A DNA stretch of 34,837 nucleotides from Peptococcaceae bacterium BICA1-8 (lineage in GTDB: Bacteria > Bacillota > Peptococcia > Peptococcales > BICA1-8): assembly GCA_000802045.1 (NCBI GenBank), contig JUEF01000159.1, forward strand, positions 1-34,837. The letters run 5' to 3'. The notes beneath the pieces are model-generated. The model made no database searches. It saw nothing but the letters and a program-made list of their open reading frames with translations, and was not told the origin of the DNA. Positions within the stretch are counted from its first letter, which is position 1; every line of letters starts with the position of its first letter. Of the stretch, positions 16,206 to 22,871 are shown one piece after another. The position numbers and the translations under genes were made by a program.

Positions 16206-17078
16206 TTGTCCATATTAAACCCTGATATCGGATTGCCAAGAGTTCCATCGCCCATTTCCGAGATTAAAGAAGCAGAACCACCTAAAGGTAAAAAAAATAG
16301 GAGTTCAAATGAAATTTCATTTGAACATTCTTGGGAGCTGTTGTTTTATTTTATTGGCAAAGGAATTAAGAACATACCTACTATTATAAAGTCTGTCCTC
16401 CTACCCCTGGGTATAGTTACCGCCATTAATATTGCCTTAGAAACAATACCCACTTATTCATTACAGGGAGTTACTAAATCCCTAGTATTCTTTTTGGTTT
16501 TTATTACTTCGTCATATAATTCAATCATTCCCAGAACACTTTTTTGGATAATAATTTTCACCATAGGAAGAACGTTGTTTCGGCGTATCAGAAGTGAAGG
16601 CTTTAGTAAGGTTTTAGCGGATTTTAAAACCTTCCCCGGTAACTTGATTGGAGCTAGAAAAAGTTTGGGAATACTAAGTAATTACATAATATTAGCTTCC
16701 AGTGGTGTAGGTTTTGTAGTAGCTAACTTTCTAACTAGAAACAATCGTTTAGATAAGGTACTGGTAACCTATGTAATTGCTATTGCCCTGTTAAACACCC
16801 TTTCCAAGGGCAATAAAACCATGCTGTTCACCACTTTAAAGCTGGTTTATAAGGATTGCACTGGATTTATTAAGAAGGCGGGATTGTTAACTGATAATAA
16901 AGTGTTTATCTTGGCTTCCGGTTTTACTTTGGGATTGCTATTAAACAGTGTCTTTGGAATAGTAAAGCTAGACTTCGGAGGCTATATTTTAGGATCTATA
17001 TTATTTGTAGCAGGCTTACTACTGATTTTATTTGGCAAAAAAGAGGTGAGGCAAAATAAAACTGAAAGCTTTAGCTGA
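16206..17078 (+). CDS. Polytopic membrane protein, unknown family
   Basis: A 290-residue protein not recognised as a known family. Residues 1-40 are hydrophilic and proline-rich; then about seven hydrophobic segments (near 60-80, 88-107, 110-125, 155-180, 187-203, 230-252, 257-277) with basic loops (FRRIRSEGF, KKAGLLTDNK), ending in a charged tail. TTG start at 16206 with AAAGGAGGG upstream. It is the first gene of a tight operon with a radical SAM enzyme and its likely partner proteins, so it could be the export or membrane-anchoring part of that system. This role is inference from order alone. Confidence 0.6.
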   Translation: MSILNPDIGLPRVPSPISEIKEAEPPKGKKNRSSNEISFEHSWELLFYFIGKGIKNIPTIIKSVLLPLGIVTAINIALETIPTYSLQGVTKSLVFFLVFITSSYNSIIPRTLFWIIIFTIGRTLFRRIRSEGFSKVLADFKTFPGNLIGARKSLGILSNYIILASSGVGFVVANFLTRNNRLDKVLVTYVIAIALLNTLSKGNKTMLFTTLKLVYKDCTGFIKKAGLLTDNKVFILASGFTLGLLLNSVFGIVKLDFGGYILGSILFVAGLLLILFGKKEVRQNKTESFS

Positions 17079-17109
17079 TAGCCGATTTAGATTCGCCTAT
17101 AGCTTTGAT

Positions 17110-18135
17110 TTGGATTCGGGTTTTTATTATCGAACAGGAATAATTGATAAGGAAGGTCGGGATACCGGTGTTGACCCCTTTCGTGGTTCATTTCCTCACT
17201 TGCTGGATGTTGGTATTATGGGTCACTGTGTTCATGGTGCCTCAGGTCTTTGCTTACAGGCGGGAATCCAATGCTACCAAAACGGTCTTACTAAAAATGA
17301 GCCAAACATGGGTCTCGAGGATTACAAAGACATAGTAAATCAGTGTAAGGGTAAACTGTTTCAAATTGCCCTAGGGGGCCGGGGTGACCCTGAGATGCAT
17401 GAAAGTTTCGAGGAAATTTTAAGCTATAGCCGAGAAAATGACATTATACCTAACATGACTACCTCTGGTTTTGGTTTAACAAAAGAGCACGCTTTGATGA
17501 TGAAAGAGTATTGCGGGGCTGTGGCTGTCAGCTGGTACCGCTCCTCCTATACTATAAAGGCCTTGGATTTATTATTATCCTTAGGTATAAAAACTAATAT
17601 CCACTATGTGCTGGGCAATAACACTATTGACGAAGCCTTTGATTTATTAAGCGAGAATAAGCTTCCAACAGGTATCAACCGAATAATCTTTTTGCTTCAT
17701 AAACCGGTTGGAATGGGGGAGAGTAAAAATGTTCTTAGTCCCTTAGATCCTAAGGTTATAGAGTTTTTCAACCTCTTTAATTTGGAGGAATATATCAACA
17801 AGGTTGGGTTTGATAGCTGCTGTATTCCCGGGATAATAAATTTTAGCCCAAATATCCATTTAAACTCAATTGATACCTGTGAAGGTGCAAGATACAGTGC
17901 TTATATTTCGCCCGATATGATTATGACTCCGTGCAGCTTTGACCAGCAGTATCAATGGGGTCTAAGCCTAAAAAAATACTCATTAAAAGAGGTCTGGGAA
18001 AGCAAATCCTTTGAAAGCTTTCGCAGTACCCAAAAAATGAGCTGCCCAGAATGTGATAAAAAGGCGGATTGCTTGGGAGGTTGTCCTATAAAGAAAGAAA
18101 TTGTGTTATGTACAAAAATGCGGGAGGTGAAATAA
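17110..18135 (+). CDS. Radical SAM/SPASM-like enzyme
   Basis: At least 341 residues. The N-terminal part has GHC-x7-C-x6-C (GHCVHGASGLCLQAGIQCYQ, near residues 37-56) where the 4Fe-4S-binding CxxxCxxC of radical SAM enzymes is expected, followed by LGGRGDPEMHESFEEIL-type text, which matches the GGEP strand-helix of the family, and TTSG. The C-terminal part is SPASM-like: CEGARYSAYISPD, TPCSFDQQ, a SLKEVWES helix, CPECDKKADCLGGC. SPASM enzymes usually modify peptides or proteins. The TTG at 17110 has no ribosome binding site; the frame is open back to 17050, and AGAGGTGAGG (17042-17051) points to a non-standard start, ATA at 17056 or CTG at 17062, adding 16-18 residues. The stop overlaps the next ATG (TAATG), so the enzyme and the tagged protein are translationally coupled. 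Confidence 0.75.
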   Translation: MDSGFYYRTGIIDKEGRDTGVDPFRGSFPHLLDVGIMGHCVHGASGLCLQAGIQCYQNGLTKNEPNMGLEDYKDIVNQCKGKLFQIALGGRGDPEMHESFEEILSYSRENDIIPNMTTSGFGLTKEHALMMKEYCGAVAVSWYRSSYTIKALDLLLSLGIKTNIHYVLGNNTIDEAFDLLSENKLPTGINRIIFLLHKPVGMGESKNVLSPLDPKVIEFFNLFNLEEYINKVGFDSCCIPGIINFSPNIHLNSIDTCEGARYSAYISPDMIMTPCSFDQQYQWGLSLKKYSLKEVWESKSFESFRSTQKMSCPECDKKADCLGGCPIKKEIVLCTKMREVK

Positions 18136-19559
18136 TGAAGATTAGAAATGATTTTGTTACAAACTCCAGTAGCACCAGTTTCGGAGCCGCTACCGTAAAT
18201 GGTTTTGTAACAGCAATAATATCTGCCCTAGGCATCAGTTCCGCCCTTGCAGCGTCAGAGGCTGCAGCTGGCATGCCTTCTACCGATGATGGGACTGATT
18301 ATGGTGGCCCGGATAGAGATTTTGATCCCGATAGTTTTGTAAAGTCTGATGAGGATTATGAAAAAAAATTGAAGAAGCTTGATCAGGAAATCGGGGAATA
18401 CGAAAAAGAGTGGCAAGAGGTAAAGGATACCTATGAAGGTGATGATTATGTACAGAAGGAAAAGGAATATAATGAGTATATTGAATATTTAAAGAACAAA
18501 AAAGAGGAAGCCGAAAGTATTGAATTCCAGAAGCAGGTAGAGAAGCTGGCCCAAGAAGCTGAAGCTGAATACAAGGCGGACTGGATTGAACAGAGAAAAG
18601 AGGATTTGAAAAGCGTACGGGACCAGATTGAATTTATCGAAGCATCTATAAAAGGCTATGGGGCAGCCGGCTATGAGACTTCTGAGGCAAAAAGTCAGTT
18701 GGAAATGTATAAAAATTGGGAAAAAGATCTAGATAAAACCCTTAAAAAGGAAGGCGTGGAGTATAACTATAAGCCTAAGGAAAGGGAAGATATTGGACCC
18801 AGTAAGTCAGTGGCTGAATTAATTAAAAAGGTTGATGAAAAATACGACAAGATTTTAGACGATTTAAAGAAAGAACAGATAGACAGAAAGAAAAAAGCCA
18901 TAATTGAGAGAAATATCGAAGCGTGGAGAGAGGAAAGCCACGAGCATATGAAATATGCGAATACGGCGGATAAGTATCTTAAAGCTGCTGAGGTTATACA
19001 GACAGGTGCGGATATCGGAGTAGATGCTCTGGAAAAAGTAACCGGTCCTGTAGGAAAGACCATCAAAAAAGTCTATGTAGGAGCCAAGGGGGTAGCTGGT
19101 GGAGTAGGCGAGGCTTGGGCCGACCCTGAAAATGCAGCTTCCCATATCACTAAAGGCGCGATTAAAGGAGCGGGGGATGTGGCGAAGGAATTTACAGAAA
19201 ACCAGTATGTCAAGGATGCCATTGGTTTAACCTCTGAGGTAAGTCAAGGTGCAATTACTTCATACCAAAAGGGTGAGGATATAACCAAGGGTATGAAGGA
19301 CGGTATGAAAAAAGCTGCTGTTGATGCTGTGGTTGATAGAGCTACAAATAAATATTTACCTAATACAGGTCGGGATATAGATTTCGGTAATTATTCTGCA
19401 AAGCAAATATTTAAGGGAGCAGTAGCAGGTAATCCAACAATAAAAGAATTTATTAAGGATAGTGTTAAGGATTCCATTAAAAATAACACGATTAACCAGA
19501 TGAAGAATTTACCTAAGGGAGAGGGTTTTGTTTTAGGTGATTGGAAAATTGAAATGTAG
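18135..19559 (+). CDS. Coiled-coil protein with N-terminal NSSSTSF tag
   Basis: 474 residues. The start is ATG 18135, which has GGGAGGTGA upstream and overlaps the enzyme's stop codon; the open frame further upstream is not used. The first 17 residues (MKIRNDFVTNSSSTSFG) form a distinct tag; as I recall, similar D-F-V-T-N-S-S-S-x-S-F starts occur on otherwise unrelated uncharacterised bacterial proteins. A small-residue hydrophobic stretch follows (about 18-46), then an acidic linker, a long charged coiled coil (about 65-270), and a Gly/Ala/Lys-rich C-terminal half (VTGPVGKTIKKVYVGAKG and similar) resembling the linker regions of phage or polymorphic-toxin proteins. No enzymatic motif seen. 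Being coupled to a SPASM enzyme, it is the natural candidate substrate. Confidence 0.6.
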   Translation: MKIRNDFVTNSSSTSFGAATVNGFVTAIISALGISSALAASEAAAGMPSTDDGTDYGGPDRDFDPDSFVKSDEDYEKKLKKLDQEIGEYEKEWQEVKDTYEGDDYVQKEKEYNEYIEYLKNKKEEAESIEFQKQVEKLAQEAEAEYKADWIEQRKEDLKSVRDQIEFIEASIKGYGAAGYETSEAKSQLEMYKNWEKDLDKTLKKEGVEYNYKPKEREDIGPSKSVAELIKKVDEKYDKILDDLKKEQIDRKKKAIIERNIEAWREESHEHMKYANTADKYLKAAEVIQTGADIGVDALEKVTGPVGKTIKKVYVGAKGVAGGVGEAWADPENAASHITKGAIKGAGDVAKEFTENQYVKDAIGLTSEVSQGAITSYQKGEDITKGMKDGMKKAAVDAVVDRATNKYLPNTGRDIDFGNYSAKQIFKGAVAGNPTIKEFIKDSVKDSIKNNTINQMKNLPKGEGFVLGDWKIEM

Positions 19560-19569
19560 GAGGGATATT

Positions 19570-20511
19570 ATGTCTTTGGAAGTTAAGTTGCAATTAAAAG
19601 ATTTAAGCTGGCTGGGGCAGGCCTTTGAGAAAAAAAGTTTTATTTCCCCTTTGGGTGACGCTAGGCTATCTGAATTTACCAATGAAGATAAGCAAAAGTT
19701 AATTAATCATGGAATTATTAAAGAGGATAATACCATAAAAGCTGATTATTATCCTCTGCTGGAAATATTAGCCTTCGCAGATGGTTTTATTGATACCACC
19801 TTTAGCAGAGGGCCGATAAAAGCTAGAAAGCAAATTATTTGTCAGGGGGATAAGAAGGTTTCCGTTGTGTATCAAGGGGATGAAGCAACTATTACAATGC
19901 CTTCCAACCCAAGAGCAATGGCTAAATTTATCGGGGAGTATATGGGAAAAAGCACATTGACTGGGTCTGACTTAGATTTAGAACTACCTGCAAATGAGGC
20001 TTTTTGCCTGGCTGTTATCACAGACCTGTATAGGAAAGCAGTATTTAGTGCTTATGCCCAGGAAGAGGTTTTTGTATATACGGGTTTTACCCAGGATGAG
20101 CTTTTGAAGGCTTCGAATAAACTAAGGGAAAATTCCCAAAATTTGGCCTTCCACGTGTTTGTAATTAATGCCGGTATTCCTGAATTGACCATGGGAATAA
20201 TTGAGGAAGCTTTAAATGCTTTGATTGATAAGGGGCTGGTGAAAAAAGATAATAATGTCTATCGGCCTGTTGGGGAAGCATTACTCTTTGCTGGAAACTT
20301 CTTAATATTTGAAAATATCATCGAGGTTGTGGTCGGGCAAGTACACAAGAACAATCTTTATAGGTCCAATTTTATACTGCTACAAGCCGGACCTCTAGAT
20401 GTTTTGTACTTGGAAAAGAGTAAGGATAATATATTACTGGAATGCTTATCACCGTTAAAAGCTACAGAACTAATAGCTACAGTCCTAGATTCCAAGCCAA
20501 ATATTGTATAA
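19570..20511 (+). CDS. Unknown protein with internal duplication
   Basis: 313 residues, unrecognised. ATG 19570 is preceded by TAGGAGGG; the longer frame from 19537 lacks a site. No signal peptide or membrane segment. Two parts look alike: LINHGIIKEDNTIKADYYP followed by LLEILAFADGFI (about 36-66), and LIDKGLVKKDNNVYRPVGEA followed by LLFAGNFLIFENII (about 219-252). Each reads as a winged-helix-like segment followed by a hydrophobic helix. The overall two-fold layout with beta strands between (KQIICQGDKKVSVVYQGD) loosely recalls EspG-type secretion chaperones, but I cannot establish homology. It is the last gene of the operon and starts ten bases behind the tagged protein, so a chaperone or immunity-like partner role is possible. 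Confidence 0.55.
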   Translation: MSLEVKLQLKDLSWLGQAFEKKSFISPLGDARLSEFTNEDKQKLINHGIIKEDNTIKADYYPLLEILAFADGFIDTTFSRGPIKARKQIICQGDKKVSVVYQGDEATITMPSNPRAMAKFIGEYMGKSTLTGSDLDLELPANEAFCLAVITDLYRKAVFSAYAQEEVFVYTGFTQDELLKASNKLRENSQNLAFHVFVINAGIPELTMGIIEEALNALIDKGLVKKDNNVYRPVGEALLFAGNFLIFENIIEVVVGQVHKNNLYRSNFILLQAGPLDVLYLEKSKDNILLECLSPLKATELIATVLDSKPNIV

Positions 20512-20515
20512 AAGT

Positions 20516-20568
20516 ATACTGCATACTTTTTAGGTTCCTAACCTACTAAGTATGCAGTATTAATTTTG
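20516..20568. terminator. Long hairpin terminator of the four-gene operon
   Basis: ATACTGCATACTT (20516-20528) pairs with AAGTATGCAGTAT (20548-20560), with a further TAGGTT/AACCTA stem inside, followed by TTAATTTTG. It closes the operon from 16206 and lies before the convergent cupin gene. Confidence 0.8.
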
Positions 20569-20639
20569 TCAAATAAGTCCTCTACAGGACACCTCTGTAA
20601 TTTGTATTCCTTGATGAAAGATTCGAGTAGATGTTAAGC

Positions 20640-20957
20640 TTATAAACTTGGTGTTTTCACATTTAGAACTTTAAAATCTTCTCCTTGGTCTGCCTTTAAA
20701 GACATCATAGTATTGGGGGGGCAGAGTATAATATCAGTTTCCTCTACTATTGCGTCTTCCTCACCAATCTTAATAGTACCTTTCCCAGAGACGACATAGA
20801 AAAAAACATCTACTGGTACTTTATGTTCTGGAATTGAATCACCTGGCTGTAAGATAAGGTTCATTACAGTTGTATTTTTATGCTTAATTAATTGTTTCGC
20901 AGTAACACCTCTGGCATTAACTTGACCTTCAATTTTATTCATTTTAATAATATCCAT
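20640..20957 (-). CDS. Small cupin-domain protein
   Basis: 105 residues forming a single cupin_2 barrel: LILQPGDSIPEHKVPVDVFFYVVSG-type text (strands C-D with the G-x5-H-x-H-like motif reduced to PEHKVPVD), GKGTIKIGEEDAIVEETDII, and PPNTMMSLKAD. Only one of the usual metal-binding histidines is obvious, so metal binding is uncertain. ATG at 20957 has GAGGAGG upstream; the longer frame to 21002 lacks a site. Single gene, divergent from the TetR regulator. Substrate unknown. Confidence 0.75.
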   Translation of the reverse strand: MDIIKMNKIEGQVNARGVTAKQLIKHKNTTVMNLILQPGDSIPEHKVPVDVFFYVVSGKGTIKIGEEDAIVEETDIILCPPNTMMSLKADQGEDFKVLNVKTPSL

Positions 20958-21084
20958 AAAAATAACCTCCTCGGAAAGTAATATCTCATGGAAGCATTCC
21001 ATAATTGAGACACCATTAGATTAGTATTATATTAATTATACCCGCTTATTCCAGGTAGAAAACTATAGTGCGGTTTAAAAATAA

Positions 21085-21113
21085 TTGACAAAAAGTAATT
21101 AATAATTTACCAT
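21085..21113 (+). promoter_or_regulatory. Promoter of the TetR-RND operon
   Basis: TTGACA (21085-21090), 17-base spacer, TACCAT (21108-21113). The operator at 21116 begins just behind the -10 box, so repressor binding would block the promoter. Confidence 0.5.
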
Positions 21114-21115
21114 AA

Positions 21116-21133
21116 TGACTGAGTACTCATTCA
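21116..21133. promoter_or_regulatory. TetR-type operator 1
   Basis: TGACTGAGTACTCATTCA is an 18-base near-perfect palindrome (one mismatched pair) between the promoter and the tetR start codon. TGA-x-TGAG half-sites are typical of autoregulating TetR/AcrR-family repressors. Confidence 0.7.
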
Positions 21134-21146
21134 GGGAGGTGAAATT

Positions 21147-21710
21147 ATGCCGAAAAAAGATCAGATACGGATGGCCGCTATAAAAGTAATAGCTAAAGAA
21201 GGTTTCTTCAACGCAACAACTGATAAAATAGCAAAGGAAGCAAGTGTTGCTGTAGGTACCTTATATAACTATTTTGCTAGTAAAGAAGACATCCTAGATT
21301 ATATCTTCGAGACTGAATCTAAAAAAAGAATTAGTTATTATACAGATATTAAGAATTCTGATAAAGAATGGATAGAAAAAGTTGATGAAATACTTAGGTT
21401 TCATTTTCAGGAAATGAGAAAGGACCCTGATATTGTTAAAATTGTACTTGCAGAGAGAATAAATGCAAGTCGAAGTAAACTAATTTCCCTTCAGAACTTT
21501 GCAAAGCTACCAAAAATTTTAGCTGAAGTACTAGAAAAAGGTATTCTGGAAAATAAAATAAGACAGTGTGATGTAAAAATTATGTCTTTAATTATTTTTG
21601 GATTTATTGAAGGAGTAATGGGGGAATTTCTAGTAAATCGAAGTGAGCAATTTTTGAATAATGCATTAAAAGAAATATGTGGTTTATTAAAAGAAGGTTT
21701 ATCAAAATAA
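21147..21710 (+). CDS. TetR/AcrR-family repressor
   Basis: 187 residues. The N-terminal helix-turn-helix is typical: IRMAAIKVIAKEGFFNATTDKIAKEASVAVGTLYNYFASKEDIL pattern over residues about 7-50, with GTLYNYF in the recognition helix. The C-terminal ligand-binding part is all-helical and resembles FadR-like members. ATG follows CAGGGAGGTG. It sits first in an operon with an RND pump and between two palindromic operators (21116 and 21732), so it most likely represses itself and the pump until a pump substrate binds. Confidence 0.9.
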   Translation: MPKKDQIRMAAIKVIAKEGFFNATTDKIAKEASVAVGTLYNYFASKEDILDYIFETESKKRISYYTDIKNSDKEWIEKVDEILRFHFQEMRKDPDIVKIVLAERINASRSKLISLQNFAKLPKILAEVLEKGILENKIRQCDVKIMSLIIFGFIEGVMGEFLVNRSEQFLNNALKEICGLLKEGLSK

Positions 21711-21731
21711 GGAACTTTTTTTAACCAATGC

Positions 21732-21749
21732 TGAGTGATCGCTCACTCA
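21732..21749. promoter_or_regulatory. TetR-type operator 2 before the efflux genes
   Basis: TGAGTGATCGCTCACTCA has seven-base inverted arms (TGAGTGA/TCACTCA) and lies between tetR and the membrane fusion gene. It shares the TGAGT half-site with operator 1, suggesting a second binding site and perhaps an internal promoter. Confidence 0.65.
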
Positions 21750-21784
21750 AAAGCATATAATCAAAACCAAGGGGGAGCAGCACT

Positions 21785-22870
21785 GTGAAAAAAGGATACT
21801 TCATTATGGGGTTTGTTGTTATCTTAGGAGCAATTGTCTTGTTATCTTTTAATAACCTATCCAGAGCAGATGTGCCGAAAAAGGAGGAATTAGGTATTCC
21901 TGTAGAGGTGGGAGAAATAATTTTAGGAAGTATTAAAGATGAAAGAAATTATATTGGTACTCTAAAAAGTAAAAATGAAGTTCTGCTTGCCTTTAAACAG
22001 CCGGGTTTTATTACTAAGCTTTTTATTAAAGAAGGGAGTAATTTTAAAAAGGGAGATATTCTAACTCAATTAGATGCTGATGAGCTATTAATAAAAAAAG
22101 AACTGGCTCAACAAAAAATGAAAAGTGCGGAGCTTAATGCAGAGCATCTTAAGGACTTGTTAGATAAAAATACAATATTATATGAAGCTGGTGCTGTGCC
22201 CAAGCAAAGCATAGAAGATCTGACCTTGAAATATATAATAGCAAAAAACACTATTGAGGAAGCAGCTATTAGTATTAAGGAGATAGATTTAATGTTAAAT
22301 AAGTCAAGTATCTATGCTCCATATGATGGTGTGGTTAGGGAGATTCTGAAAAAGGTAGGGGAGTATACTCAGCCTGGCCAGCCCATTCTACAAGTATCGC
22401 AAAAGGATGACTTAATTGCAGAAATAGCAGTGCTTGAAAGGGACTTACAGGAGATCACCATTGGGAGTAAAGCACTTATCTATCTTAGTAATAATGAAGT
22501 AGTTAATTCCCGGGTTACAGAAATTGCTAATTATCTCAATCCTCAAACAAAGACTGCAAATATTCAAATACCCGTTATTTCTGACAGCAAGTTATTACCG
22601 AATATGAGTGTGAAAATATCAATTATAAATAAGGAAAAGGAAAATGCTTTTTTAATTCCAGCTAATGCGGTAGTGGATAAAGGGGAAAAACAGTATGTAT
22701 ACTGTTATGAAAATGGTATTGCTCAACAAAAAGAAGTTAAATTAGGAATTAATGCCGGAAATTTGATTGAGGTTTTAAGTGGGATAGAGCTTACTGATAA
22801 GATTATTATCTCTAACCTACAGGAACTAACTAATAATTCTAGGGTCTTTATTTATAAAGGGGTTGACTAA
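21785..22870 (+). CDS. RND efflux membrane fusion (HlyD-like) subunit
   Basis: 361 residues. One N-terminal membrane segment (about 5-24), then a barrel-sandwich/lipoyl half (LAFKQPGFITKLFIKEGSNFKKGDILTQLD pattern near 65-95), a helical hairpin (about 98-160), the second lipoyl half (SIYAPYDGVVREILKKVGEYTQPGQPIL, about 178-205), a beta-barrel domain and a membrane-proximal domain ending in VVDKGEKQYVYC. This is the periplasmic-adaptor family; in Gram-positives it works with RND pumps such as SwrC-like proteins without an outer-membrane channel. GTG start with GGGGGAG upstream. Two bases before the pump gene. Confidence 0.88.
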   Translation: MKKGYFIMGFVVILGAIVLLSFNNLSRADVPKKEELGIPVEVGEIILGSIKDERNYIGTLKSKNEVLLAFKQPGFITKLFIKEGSNFKKGDILTQLDADELLIKKELAQQKMKSAELNAEHLKDLLDKNTILYEAGAVPKQSIEDLTLKYIIAKNTIEEAAISIKEIDLMLNKSSIYAPYDGVVREILKKVGEYTQPGQPILQVSQKDDLIAEIAVLERDLQEITIGSKALIYLSNNEVVNSRVTEIANYLNPQTKTANIQIPVISDSKLLPNMSVKISIINKEKENAFLIPANAVVDKGEKQYVYCYENGIAQQKEVKLGINAGNLIEVLSGIELTDKIIISNLQELTNNSRVFIYKGVD

Positions 22871-22871
22871 A

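Noticed and set aside
17110..18135. Known RiPP maturase with a small Cys-rich precursor peptide
   Set aside because: No short precursor-like gene was found within the operon; the coupled partner is a 474-residue protein.
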